19,766 nt of DNA from JBGPIT01 sp041485125 (GCA_041485125.1 JBGPIT010000048.1:1-19766), one strand, 5' to 3'. Positions 7,153-14,975 are shown, numbered from the stretch's first letter. Numbers and translations: made by a program. The notes: generated by a model not told the origin, from the sequence alone.

Positions 7153-9453
7153 TCAGGTGCCGGTGTCGACGACCTCGGCGACGGTGTCTTGGAAGGTGCA
7201 GCCTTCCTTCAAGCAGCGGCGGACCGTGCCCGCGCGCTTCGTCGTCTTCTCGACGATGAAGGGCGCCTTGCACACCGGGCAGGGCTCGGGGATCGGACGG
7301 TCCCAGCTCGCGAACTTGCAGCTCGGGTAGCGGTTGCAGCTGTAGAAGATCTTCCCGCGCCGGGTGCGCTTCTCGAGCAGCTCGCCCTCGCCGCACTCCG
7401 GGCAGGCGATGCCGAGCTTGTTCGGCTTGATCATCGGCACGATCGTCTTGCACTCCGGATAGCCCGAGCAGCCGAGGAACTTGCCGTAACGACCGAAGCG
7501 CACCAGCATCGGCTTGCCGCACTTCTCGCACACTTCGTCGGTGGTCTCGGCCTTCGCGACCTCGATCTCGCCGTCCTCGCCGCGGGTGAAATTCTTGGTG
7601 TTCTTGCACTCGGGGTAGCTCTTGCAGGCGAGGAACTCGCCCTTGCGGCCCCAGCGGATCACCATCATCTCGCCGCACTGGTCGCACTTGATGTCGGTCG
7701 GCCGCTCCTCCGCCTTGACGTTCCGCATCTCGGTGTCGGCCCTCAAGAGGTCGGCGGAAAAGGGCACGTAGAAGCGCTTCATCGCCTCGACCCAGTTCTG
7801 CGTGCCTTCCTCGATGCCGTCGAGCGTCTCCTCCATGCCGGCGGTGAACTCGACGTTCAGGATGTCGGGGAAGGAGTCGACGAGGAGATCCGTGATCAGC
7901 ATGCCGAGCTCGGTCGGGAAGAGCCGCTTCTGCTCGTCCTCTTGGACGTACTCCTTGCCGAGGATCGTCTGCATGATCGACGCGTAGGTCGACGGGCGGC
8001 CGATGCCCTTCTCTTCCAGCTCCTTGATGAGCGTCGCCTGCGAGAAGCGCGGCGGCGGCTGCGTGAAGTGCTGGTCGGGGGTGAGCGCGATGAGACGCAG
8101 CGGATCGCCCTCGGCGAGGTCGGGCAGCGTCCGCTCCTCGTCCTCGCTCTTCGCCGCCGCGTCGACGTCGTCGCGCCCCTCGGTGTAGACACGGATGAAG
8201 CCGTCGAAGGTGACGATCTGGCCGGTGGCGCGGAAGATCGCGTCCTTCGCGGCGATGTCGATCGTCGTCTGCTTGAGGCGCGCCGGCGCCATCTGACAAG
8301 CGACGAAACGGTTCCAGATGAGCGTGTAGAGGTTGAGCTCCTCTTTGGACAGGTAGGGCGCGACGCGTTCGGGATCCCACTCGGTGCCGGTCGGGCGGAT
8401 GGCCTCGTGGGCGTCCTGCGCGCTCTTCTTCGAGCGGAAGACGTTCGCCTCCTCGGGCAGGTACTCGTTGCCGTAGCGCTGCACGATGTAGCCGCGCACG
8501 GCCTCGATCGCGTCGGGTGAGAGCCGCGTCGAGTCGGTGCGCATGTACGTGATGAGACCGACCGCGCCCTCCTCGCCGAGCTCGACGCCTTCGTAGAGTC
8601 GCTGCGCGATGCGCATGGTCCGACTCGGCTGGTAGCCGAGCTTGCGCGACGCCTCCTGCTGCAGGCGCGAGGTGATGAACGGCGGCGACGGGTTGCGCTT
8701 GCGGTCGCGCTTCTCGACGCTCCTGACGACCCACTCGGCGCCATCGAGGTGCTGGACGACGCCGTGGGCGGCCTCGGTGTTCTCGAGACGGAAGGTCTTG
8801 TGATCGAGCCGCTTGCCTGCGAGCTCGTGCAGGTTCGCCGTGAACTGGGGCGGCAGCTTGCCCTCGAGATCGGCGGCGATCGTCCAGTATTCCTCTTTGA
8901 CGAAGGCGCGGATCTCACGCTCGCGCTCGGTGATGAGTCGAACCGCGACCGACTGCACCCGGCCGGCCGACAGACCGCGACGCACCTTCTTCCAGAGGAG
9001 CGGGCTCAGCTGGTAGCCGACGAGACGGTCGAGAACGCGGCGAGCCTGCTGAGCGTCGAACTTGTTCCGGTCGAGCTGGAGCGGGTGCTTGATGGCTTCT
9101 TGGACCGCGCGCTTGGTGATCTCGTTGAAGAGGACCCGATGGACGTTCTTCTTGCGGCCGATGCGCTCGGCGATGTGCCACGCGATCGCCTCGCCCTCGC
9201 GATCGGGGTCGGGCGCCAAGTAGATATTGTCTTTGTCTTTCGCGGCCTTCTTGAGCTCGTCGATTACCTTCCCTTTGCCGTGGATGACTTGGTACTCGGG
9301 CTCGAAGTCGTGCTCGACATCAACGCCGAGCTTCGACTTGGGGAGGTCGACGACGTGCCCGACCGACGCCTTCACGGTGTAGTTCCGGCCGAGGTACTTC
9401 CCGAGCGTCCTCGCCTTCGCAGGGGACTCAACTATGACCAGGTTCTTTGCCAT
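7153..9453 (-). CDS. topA: DNA topoisomerase I (type IA)
   Basis: Relaxes negatively supercoiled DNA by cutting one strand through a 5'-phosphotyrosine link. With the start at ATG 9453 the protein has 766 residues and begins MAKNLVIVESPAKA, with the TOPRIM glutamate at position 9 exactly as in E. coli. The TOPRIM acidic motif is in APDPDREGEAIAWH. The active-site tyrosine is Tyr303 in LITYMRTDSTRLS. The C-terminal part (from about 590) carries four CxxC zinc ribbons in a row: CDQCGEMM, CEKCGKPM, CPECGEGE and CPVCKAPF, each with a second cysteine pair. The frame stays open upstream to 9531, but those residues resemble no TopA. A GGGGGAG stretch lies about 13 nt before the ATG. The gene sits between dprA (90 nt) and trmFO (118 nt), probably in one transcript. 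Confidence 0.98.
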   Translation of the reverse strand: MAKNLVIVESPAKARTLGKYLGRNYTVKASVGHVVDLPKSKLGVDVEHDFEPEYQVIHGKGKVIDELKKAAKDKDNIYLAPDPDREGEAIAWHIAERIGRKKNVHRVLFNEITKRAVQEAIKHPLQLDRNKFDAQQARRVLDRLVGYQLSPLLWKKVRRGLSAGRVQSVAVRLITEREREIRAFVKEEYWTIAADLEGKLPPQFTANLHELAGKRLDHKTFRLENTEAAHGVVQHLDGAEWVVRSVEKRDRKRNPSPPFITSRLQQEASRKLGYQPSRTMRIAQRLYEGVELGEEGAVGLITYMRTDSTRLSPDAIEAVRGYIVQRYGNEYLPEEANVFRSKKSAQDAHEAIRPTGTEWDPERVAPYLSKEELNLYTLIWNRFVACQMAPARLKQTTIDIAAKDAIFRATGQIVTFDGFIRVYTEGRDDVDAAAKSEDEERTLPDLAEGDPLRLIALTPDQHFTQPPPRFSQATLIKELEEKGIGRPSTYASIMQTILGKEYVQEDEQKRLFPTELGMLITDLLVDSFPDILNVEFTAGMEETLDGIEEGTQNWVEAMKRFYVPFSADLLRADTEMRNVKAEERPTDIKCDQCGEMMVIRWGRKGEFLACKSYPECKNTKNFTRGEDGEIEVAKAETTDEVCEKCGKPMLVRFGRYGKFLGCSGYPECKTIVPMIKPNKLGIACPECGEGELLEKRTRRGKIFYSCNRYPSCKFASWDRPIPEPCPVCKAPFIVEKTTKRAGTVRRCLKEGCTFQDTVAEVVDTGT

Positions 9454-9543
9454 GTGTGCGATTTTGCTCCCCCAACCCGCCGGAGAGACCAACTCCTCCC
9501 TTACTGGAATAGCAGGGGGCCGGCAAATCACCCCCCGGAGGCG

Positions 9544-10647
9544 TTACCCGATACCGGCCTGGTGGAGTTGAAAGAGCTTCCCGGGCAGCTGGTCGAGCTT
9601 CCCGCGGAGCTCTTGGTCGAAGACCCAGGAGAGAACCTGCGCCGCGGGCCATCCGCTCTCGTGAATGATCTCGTCGATGCTGAGCGGTCCGGCCGCAAAG
9701 AGGCCGAGCAAGGGATCGTGATCGTTGAACCCCGAGCCCACCCCGGTCGTGGCAGCGCCGGATGTCCGCGCGCAGAGCGCCGGCGCGATCTCACCGACGA
9801 TGTCCTCGAGCCGCGCGGTGAGCTTGGCGCCCTCTTGGATCAACCGGTGCGTGCCCGCCGATAGCGGCGAGTCGACGCGCCCGGGAACGGCGAAGACCTC
9901 GCGATGATACTCGAGCGCGAGCCGCGCGGTGATGAGCGAGCCGCTGCGCTCGGCCGCCTCGACCACGACCGTCCCTTGGGTCATCGCCGCGATGATGCGG
10001 TTTCGGGCCGGAAAGTGCGCCGGCAACGGCGGCGTCCCGACCGGGCGCTCGCTGATGAGGCCGCCCGTTGCGACGATCCGATCCGTGAGCTCGCGGTGCT
10101 CGGGCGGATAGACGACGTCGATCCCGCATCCCAAGACCGCAACGGTGTGCCCGCTCGCATGGAGCGCACCCTCGTGCGCCGCAGCGTCGATGCCACGCGC
10201 GAGGCCGCTCACGACCGTGATGCCGGCGTGCGCCAAGTCCTCGGCCAGACGAGCGGCGATCTGCCGACCGTAGGGTGTCGCGTGGCGCGCGCCGACGACG
10301 GCGATCGCCGGCGCGTCGACCTCGATCTGACCGCGGACGACGACGAAGAGCGGCGCGTCGGGTACGTCGCGCAGCAGGCGCGGATACTCCGGCGAGGTCC
10401 GACCGATGACGCGCGCGCCGGCGTCGCGGATGCGGCCGACCTCGGCCTCGGCGTCGGCGCGCGAGACGCGCGCCAGGGCCTGGATCAGCCTCGGCGCCGC
10501 GCCCGCGCCGGTGAGAATCGCTTCGGACGCGTCCAGAACGCTGGTGGGATCGCCGAGCCGCTGGAGAAGACGATAGGCCGCAACGTCGCCGAGTCCGTCG
10601 ACGGACCGGAGCGCCACCCACGCCGCCGCCTCATCCTCCCAGCGCAT
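9544..10647 (-). CDS. dprA: DNA processing protein DprA/Smf
   Basis: DprA binds incoming single-stranded DNA during natural transformation, shields it and loads RecA; it is also found in bacteria not known to be competent. The 367-residue protein has an N-terminal helix-hairpin-helix-like region (about 1-60), the Rossmann-like core with AIAVVGARHATPYG (114-127), SGLARGIDAAAH (147-158), FPARNRIIA (212-220) and RSGSLITARLALEY (234-247), and a C-terminal winged-helix-like segment (about 305-367, LSIDEIIHESGWP). The start at ATG 10647 has no clear ribosome binding site, so the exact N-terminus is uncertain. It follows the zinc-ribbon gene by 50 nt and precedes topA by 90 nt. The comM gene at 15967 is a second transformation-linked gene in the same window. 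Confidence 0.96.
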   Translation of the reverse strand: MRWEDEAAAWVALRSVDGLGDVAAYRLLQRLGDPTSVLDASEAILTGAGAAPRLIQALARVSRADAEAEVGRIRDAGARVIGRTSPEYPRLLRDVPDAPLFVVVRGQIEVDAPAIAVVGARHATPYGRQIAARLAEDLAHAGITVVSGLARGIDAAAHEGALHASGHTVAVLGCGIDVVYPPEHRELTDRIVATGGLISERPVGTPPLPAHFPARNRIIAAMTQGTVVVEAAERSGSLITARLALEYHREVFAVPGRVDSPLSAGTHRLIQEGAKLTARLEDIVGEIAPALCARTSGAATTGVGSGFNDHDPLLGLFAAGPLSIDEIIHESGWPAAQVLSWVFDQELRGKLDQLPGKLFQLHQAGIG

Positions 10648-10697
10648 GCGGGCGACATTGTTCCAGAGCGGCGGGACGCCCGGAAGCTACAAAGTAC

Positions 10698-11729
10698 CTA
10701 CCGGTACCGGGCCTGGACTTCCTCCATACGGGCGCGGAGATCCTCGGCATGGTTGCGGGCGGTGTCGGCATTGGCGCGTGCGTCGTCGAGTCGGGCACGC
10801 AGCTTCGCGGCGGTCGCCGGATCGGCGTTCTCGTCGAGGCGTTGAACCTCGTCGGCGATCTCGTTGTACCGATCCGCGGTGGCGTTGTAGCGGCCGATCG
10901 CGTCGGCATAGGCGCGTCGCGCCGCGACGAGGTCACTCCCGAGGCTCGGCTTCTCTTCGCGCGGCACCGGGTGACGCGGCTCGATCGCGGCGGTCTCATC
11001 CTCGGCCGAACGCGGCGGTGACACAGCCTCCGGCACCACGGGTGCCGGAGGCTCGCGCGCGATTTCCGCGGGCGGGCGTTCCACCCGCGGTGCCGCGGTC
11101 GGGCGGGCGCGTGGCACCGCCTCGACTGGCGGGGCAACCGCCGGACGCGGCACGGTCACGACGCGCGCGGCGGGCACCGTGGTGCGGGCCGGCGCGGCTA
11201 CCGGCGCACGCTCGGCGGTGTTGGCGTCGCGCGCGCGCGGTGCGGCGATCGGCTGCTCGGCTCGCGGCGGCGGTACCGCGGCGACCGCGGGCGGCGCTGA
11301 CGGTCGCGCAGCGGGTGCCGCGAGCGCCCCGGTTGGGCGGGCGGGAGCAGCCGGCGCCACGAGCGCGGCGGTCGGACGGATCGCCGCGCTCGGCGCGGGT
11401 GCGGCAGAGTCGAAGGGAAGCTCGCGCTGCACGGGCCGCTCGTACCAGTACGTGAGGCCCACGATCACGAGCAGTGCGCCGGCCGCCGCGGGCCAGAGCC
11501 ATGGACGCTCGTTCCGCGCACGCGCGTGAGACGTCCGCGCCGGACGCCCCTGCGCCATCGCCTCGCCGAGCGTCCGCAGCGGCGTGACGTCGGTCGGATC
11601 GGCGGCGTCGGCGAATTTGGTGCCGCAGATCACGCACCGACTCTGCCCGGCGCGATTGCGCTTGCCGCACGACGGGCAGAGGGTGCTCGCCGGCTCGTCG
11701 CCGAGCTTCCAGTCGTCGTGATCGCTCAT
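10698..11729 (-). CDS. Membrane-anchored zinc-ribbon protein with Pro/Ala-rich linker and C-terminal coiled coil
   Basis: I do not recognise a named family. The 343-residue protein has a clear layout. An N-terminal zinc ribbon holds Cys18, Cys21, Cys32 and Cys35 (CPSCGKRNRAG, CVICGTKF). A basic stretch (about 62-75) is followed by one membrane segment (about 77-96). A long linker rich in Pro, Ala and Arg (about 105-260) leads to a highly charged helical segment (about 265-343) with heptad-like spacing, probably a coiled coil. The positive charges before the membrane segment suggest the zinc ribbon faces the cytoplasm and the coil the periplasm. Start: ATG at 11729, giving MSDHDDWK; the frame is open further upstream but there overlaps the thioesterase gene. 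It lies between the thioesterase (92 nt) and dprA (50 nt), probably in one transcript. Possible roles are sensing or scaffolding; no function is claimed. Confidence 0.8.
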   Translation of the reverse strand: MSDHDDWKLGDEPASTLCPSCGKRNRAGQSRCVICGTKFADAADPTDVTPLRTLGEAMAQGRPARTSHARARNERPWLWPAAAGALLVIVGLTYWYERPVQRELPFDSAAPAPSAAIRPTAALVAPAAPARPTGALAAPAARPSAPPAVAAVPPPRAEQPIAAPRARDANTAERAPVAAPARTTVPAARVVTVPRPAVAPPVEAVPRARPTAAPRVERPPAEIAREPPAPVVPEAVSPPRSAEDETAAIEPRHPVPREEKPSLGSDLVAARRAYADAIGRYNATADRYNEIADEVQRLDENADPATAAKLRARLDDARANADTARNHAEDLRARMEEVQARYR

Positions 11730-11821
11730 GCCCGGAAACCCTGGCCGATCAACGTGGCAGTCCTGGCGCAGGTACGCAATCGGGGCGGCGCGTACGACGC
11801 CCGTCGCACTCCCGTCCGACG

Positions 11822-12223
11822 TCAGCCGTCGGAGCGACGTTGCGCCTTGGCGGCGATCCGCGCGAGGAACTTGGCGCGATCGACGACGAAGCGCTCGTGA
11901 CGACCGACCGTGATGCGCTCGACGTCGTCGAAGCCCTCGACCTCGAAGACGCAGCGGCGCCGATCGATCTCGACCAGCCGGACGGTCAGGCGCACCGCCA
12001 TGCCGATCGGCGTCGGCGCGTCGTGCGTGAACTGAAACCCGGCGCCGACGCTGGTCTCGCCCGGCGCGAGGTGCTCGGCCATGAGCTCGGCGCAGGTCGC
12101 CTCCGCAAGGCCGATCATGCGCGTGCTGGCGTAGACGTCGGGAACGAGCGGCGACACCAGGGTGGCGGAATCCTCGGGTGCGGCGACGTGCACCGCCTGA
12201 CGGCTCAGTCCAACGGTCAGCAT
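11822..12223 (-). CDS. FlK-like hotdog-fold thioesterase family protein
   Basis: A 133-residue single hotdog domain resembling fluoroacetyl-CoA thioesterase FlK and its many relatives, which cleave or bind small acyl-CoA esters. The alignment by eye is good: LVPDVYASTRMIGLAEATC corresponds to the FlK helix region, with Ser33 at the place of FlK Thr42, Glu41 at the place of Glu50, and His67 in FTHDAPTPIG at the place of His76. The C-terminal GRHERFVVDRAKF also matches the family. Members outside the fluoroacetate producer probably act on other acyl-CoAs, so no substrate is assigned. The start is ATG at 12223 with a strong GGAGGAGG (12231-12238) 7 nt upstream and a promoter-like pair before it. 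This makes it the likely first gene of the run leading to dprA, topA and trmFO. Confidence 0.83.
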   Translation of the reverse strand: MLTVGLSRQAVHVAAPEDSATLVSPLVPDVYASTRMIGLAEATCAELMAEHLAPGETSVGAGFQFTHDAPTPIGMAVRLTVRLVEIDRRRCVFEVEGFDDVERITVGRHERFVVDRAKFLARIAAKAQRRSDG

Positions 12224-12243
12224 CGAGCAGCCTCCTCCGCGCG

Positions 12244-12271
12244 ATTAGATGCGACACACCAACAAGGTCAA
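12244..12271 (-). promoter_or_regulatory. Candidate sigma-70 promoter for the thioesterase-dprA-topA-trmFO run
   Basis: On the minus strand TTGACC (12266-12271, five of six to the -35 consensus) and TCTAAT (12244-12249, five of six to the -10 consensus) are 16 nt apart. Transcription would start near 12237, inside or just before the GGAGGAGG ribosome binding site, giving a leader of about 14 nt. It is the best promoter match I found in the window and is upstream of the first gene of the minus-strand run. Confidence 0.5.
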
Positions 12272-12337
12272 GCAGTTGCGTGACCTCTCCCCAGGGGCTA
12301 ATCGAACCCGATACTTTCGACCCCAGGAGGCAACTGC

Positions 12338-13219
12338 ATGACCGAACCCAACGGGTTCCATCGCTTCAAAGGCACGCCCGGCTACATCGCGTCGGGACCG
12401 CTCGTCGATGCCGTCAATTGCGCGGTCGCGCTCGAGCGGCCGCTGTTGATCAAGGGTGAGCCCGGCACCGGCAAGACGCTGCTCGCGCACCACGTCGCCG
12501 AGGGTCTCGGCATGCCGATGCTCTCCTGGCACATCAAGTCGACGTCGAAAGCCGCCGACGGCCTCTACGTCTACGATACGGTCCAACGCTTGAACGACAG
12601 TCGCTTCGGCGGCGGCGACGTGAGCGACATCCGCCGCTACATCAAGCTCGGTCCGCTCGGGCAATCCTTCGCCGCCGAGACCCGCCACGTCCTCCTGATC
12701 GACGAGGTCGACAAGGCCGATCTGGAGTTTCCCAATGACCTCCTGCGCGAGCTCGACGAGATGCGCTTCACGATCATCGAGACCGGCGACGAGATCGCCG
12801 CGCGCGAGCGTCCGTTCGTCCTGGTCACGTCGAACAACGAGAAGGAGCTGCCGGACGCGTTTCTGCGCCGCTGCATCTTTCACTACATCGAGTTCCCCGA
12901 TCCCGCGCTGATGACGCGGATCGTGGCGGTGCACCACCCGAATCTCGACGCGACGCTGCTCGATCAGGTGCTGCTCAAGTTCTATTGGCTGCGCGAGCAG
13001 AGCGAGCTGCGGAAGAAACCGTCGACCTCCGAGCTGATCGACTGGATCTCCGCCCTGCTCCGCGCCGGCATCAGCCAAGACCAGCTCGAAGCCCACATTC
13101 CCTTCCTCGGCGCGCTCTTGAAAAAGGAGCAAGACGCCGAGGCGCTACAAAAGTACGACGCCCGCGGCGGCCGTTACCCCGCCTCATGGAGCGACCTCGG
13201 CCCGCGATACAATCAATGA
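12338..13219 (+). CDS. MoxR-family AAA+ ATPase
   Basis: An AAA+ ATPase of the MoxR group, which generally works with VWA-domain proteins to insert metal cofactors or remodel protein complexes. The 293-residue protein has Walker A GEPGTGKT (40-47), Walker B LLIDEVD (119-125), a sensor region VTSNNEKELPDAFLRRC (163-179) with the arginine finger candidates R177/R178, and a helical lid. The start is ATG at 12338 with AGGAGG (12325-12330) 7 nt upstream. The CoxE-type VWA gene follows after 112 nt that contain two hairpins; this ATPase-VWA pairing is the usual one. In carboxydotrophs the related CoxD/CoxE pair matures CO dehydrogenase, but no such enzyme is encoded here, so the client is unknown. 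Confidence 0.93.
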   Translation: MTEPNGFHRFKGTPGYIASGPLVDAVNCAVALERPLLIKGEPGTGKTLLAHHVAEGLGMPMLSWHIKSTSKAADGLYVYDTVQRLNDSRFGGGDVSDIRRYIKLGPLGQSFAAETRHVLLIDEVDKADLEFPNDLLRELDEMRFTIIETGDEIAARERPFVLVTSNNEKELPDAFLRRCIFHYIEFPDPALMTRIVAVHHPNLDATLLDQVLLKFYWLREQSELRKKPSTSELIDWISALLRAGISQDQLEAHIPFLGALLKKEQDAEALQKYDARGGRYPASWSDLGPRYNQ

Positions 13220-13257
13220 TGATCCGTTCCCGAACTCTCCCGCGGCGTGGGGTTGGA

Positions 13258-13282
13258 GGTCCGCGAATTCACTTCGCGGACC
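13258..13282. repeat. Perfect inverted repeat, first of two hairpins before the VWA gene
   Basis: GGTCCGCGAA (13258-13267), loop TTCAC, TTCGCGGACC (13273-13282): a perfect 10-bp stem. Flanking GGCGT (13243-13247) and ACGCC (13284-13288) could pair outside it across an internal loop. No T tract follows, so it is not a standard intrinsic terminator. It lies in the gap between the MoxR gene and the VWA gene. Confidence 0.85.
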
Positions 13283-13293
13283 GACGCCCATCG

Positions 13294-13320
13294 GAGGACG
13301 GCGCCGAAGGCGCCGTCCTC
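13294..13320. repeat. Perfect inverted repeat, second of two hairpins before the VWA gene
   Basis: GAGGACGGCGCC (13294-13305), loop GAA, GGCGCCGTCCTC (13309-13320): a perfect 12-bp, nearly all-GC stem with a 3-nt loop. It ends 2 nt before the GGGGG (13323-13327) that serves as ribosome binding site of the VWA gene at 13332. It could slow transcription, protect the downstream message from 3' or 5' decay, or tune translation. No T tract follows. Confidence 0.88.
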
Positions 13321-13331
13321 ACGGGGGCGAA

Positions 13332-14516
13332 ATGTTTTTAGACTTGTTTTACGGGCTGCGCGACGAAGGGGTGCCGGTCGCGATTCAAGAGTGGTTCACC
13401 CTCCTCGAGGCGTTGAAGCGCGGCATGCACGGGTCGAGTCTGCTGCGCTTCTACCACTTGGCGCGCGCCTGCCTGGTGAAGAGCGAGACCTACTTCGACG
13501 CCTTCGATCGGGTGTTCGCGCGCGTCTTCAAAGGCGTCGAGGGCGCGCTCGACATCACCGACGACGTGCTCGAGTGGCTGAAGGATCCGAAGAATTTTCC
13601 AGGGCTCTCACCCGAGGAGCTCGCCGCGCTCGAGCGCCTCTCGCAAGACGAGCTCATGCAACGCTTTCTCGAGACGCTCGCGAAGCAAACCGAGCGGCAC
13701 GACGGCGGCGGTCGGTGGATCGGGACCGGCGGCCGCTCGCCGTTCGGTCACGGCGGCCAGCACCCGACGGGGATCCGCGTCGGCGGCAAAGGCGGCGGGC
13801 GCTCGGCGATGAAGGTGGCGGAGGAGCGACGCTTCCGCGACTATCGCACCGACGTCGCGCTCGACGTGCGGCAGATGCGGGTCGCGCTGAAGCGGCTCCG
13901 CCAGCTGACGCGCTCGGGCGCCGCGACCGAGCTCGATCTCGACGAGACCGTCGACGAGACCTGCCGCAACGCCGGCGAGATCGAGCTCGTCTTCCGCCCA
14001 CCGCGGCGGAACGACATCCGCCTACTGCTGCTGATGGACGTCGGCGGCACGATGGATCCGTACTACGACGCCGTGAGCCAGCTCCTCACCGCGCTGCACG
14101 AGGAACGCGGCCTGCGTGAGTTCGAGCCGTACTACTTCCACAACTGCGTCTACGACCACATCTACCGGCGCGCGCGGCTGACCCGACCCGACGCGGTGCC
14201 GACCGGCGACGTCCTGCGCCGCCTCGACGAGCACTGGAAGGTCCTGATCATCGGCGACGCCGCGATGCACCCCTCCGAGCTGCTCGAGGCGCACGGCGGG
14301 ATCAATCCTCACAACACGTCGCCGACGCCCGGCATCGCGTGGCTGCATCGCTTGGCGGGACACTTCGAGCGCGTGGTGTGGGTGAACCCCGACGAGCAGA
14401 CGCTCTGGGACCAGACCTACACGACGCGGCTGGTTCGCCAGCTGTTTCCGATGTTTCATCTGAGCGTCGACGGGCTCGGCGAAGCCGTGCGCGCGCTCGT
14501 CGGCGCCCGCGTCTAG
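13332..14516 (+). CDS. CoxE-type VWA domain protein
   Basis: A 394-residue protein of the CoxE-like VWA group, cytosolic partner of MoxR ATPases. The N-terminal third is helical (about 1-120) and begins MFLDLFYGLRDEGVPV, common in this group. A Gly-rich stretch (about 123-158) follows, then a region with RDYRTDVALDVRQMRVALK (169-187) and the VWA core from about 228. The metal-ion-dependent adhesion site motif reads DVGGTM (236-241): the Asp is kept, but the usual first Ser is Gly and the second is Thr, so metal binding may be altered. The start ATG is preceded by GGGGG 4 nt upstream. It is 112 nt after the MoxR gene and 11 nt before arfB. A link to carbon monoxide metabolism should not be assumed, because no cox structural genes are present. 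Confidence 0.9.
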   Translation: MFLDLFYGLRDEGVPVAIQEWFTLLEALKRGMHGSSLLRFYHLARACLVKSETYFDAFDRVFARVFKGVEGALDITDDVLEWLKDPKNFPGLSPEELAALERLSQDELMQRFLETLAKQTERHDGGGRWIGTGGRSPFGHGGQHPTGIRVGGKGGGRSAMKVAEERRFRDYRTDVALDVRQMRVALKRLRQLTRSGAATELDLDETVDETCRNAGEIELVFRPPRRNDIRLLLLMDVGGTMDPYYDAVSQLLTALHEERGLREFEPYYFHNCVYDHIYRRARLTRPDAVPTGDVLRRLDEHWKVLIIGDAAMHPSELLEAHGGINPHNTSPTPGIAWLHRLAGHFERVVWVNPDEQTLWDQTYTTRLVRQLFPMFHLSVDGLGEAVRALVGARV

Positions 14517-14527
14517 CGGACGGCGCC

Positions 14528-14953
14528 ATGCCGAACGACGCGGTCCGCGTCACACCAGAGATCGTCATCCCCCGCGGCGAGCTCAGGCTCTCCTATGTGC
14601 GAGCCGGCGGCCCGGGCGGGCAGAACGTCAACAAGGTCGCGTCGAAGGCCGTCCTGCGCTTCAATCTGCGCGCGTCGCCGTCGGTGCCGGAGCCGGCGCG
14701 TGAACGCGCGCTCGCGCGGCTCGCCAGCCGCCTCACCGGCGCCGGCGAGCTGATCGTCACCAGCGCCGTCTACCGCGACCAGCCCCGGAACCGGGAGGCC
14801 GCGATCGCGCGCTTGCGCGAGCTGCTCGCGGCCGCCGTGCGCGTTCGCCGTCCCCGCAAGCGAACGCGGCCGAAGAAGTCGGCGGTGGAGCGCCGACTGG
14901 TCGACAAGCGGCGGCGCGCCGAGCGCAAGCGAGAACGCACGGCCGTCGAGTGA
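14528..14953 (+). CDS. arfB: Alternative ribosome-rescue factor / peptidyl-tRNA hydrolase ArfB (YaeJ)
   Basis: A short release-factor-like protein that frees ribosomes stalled at the end of broken messages by hydrolysing the peptidyl-tRNA. The 141-residue length is as in E. coli ArfB. It has the catalytic GGQ (30-32) in RAGGPGGQNVNKVASK and a C-terminal tail packed with Arg and Lys (about 105-138, PRKRTRPKK, DKRRRAERKR), which in the family fills the empty mRNA channel. There is no codon-recognition domain, unlike PrfA/PrfB. The ATG at 14528 is 11 nt after the VWA gene stop with only a weak ribosome binding site, so it may be co-translated with that gene. A very stable 18-bp inverted repeat starts 22 nt after the stop. 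Confidence 0.94.
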   Translation: MPNDAVRVTPEIVIPRGELRLSYVRAGGPGGQNVNKVASKAVLRFNLRASPSVPEPARERALARLASRLTGAGELIVTSAVYRDQPRNREAAIARLRELLAAAVRVRRPRKRTRPKKSAVERRLVDKRRRAERKRERTAVE

Positions 14954-14975
14954 ATTGCCGCCAACCGCGCAACCG

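Noticed and set aside
7012..8520. A 502-codon plus-strand frame opposite topA
   Set aside because: Antisense to a secure TopA; low-complexity Arg/Ala/Leu/Asp product and no ribosome binding site.
6719..8734. A 671-codon minus-strand frame across trmFO and topA
   Set aside because: It is a frame-shifted copy of topA and trmFO, with an Arg/His-rich product and no domain. The gap 7035-7152 within it shows no separate gene.
12276..12304. A TTGCGT...TAATCG pair as promoter of the MoxR gene
   Set aside because: Both hexamers match the consensus poorly (three and two of six), and the alternative GATACT at 12310-12315 lacks a -35 partner.
12245..13132. A 295-codon minus-strand frame opposite the MoxR gene
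   Set aside because: The plus strand carries Walker A and B motifs of a MoxR ATPase with a strong ribosome binding site. The minus-strand product has no recognisable features.
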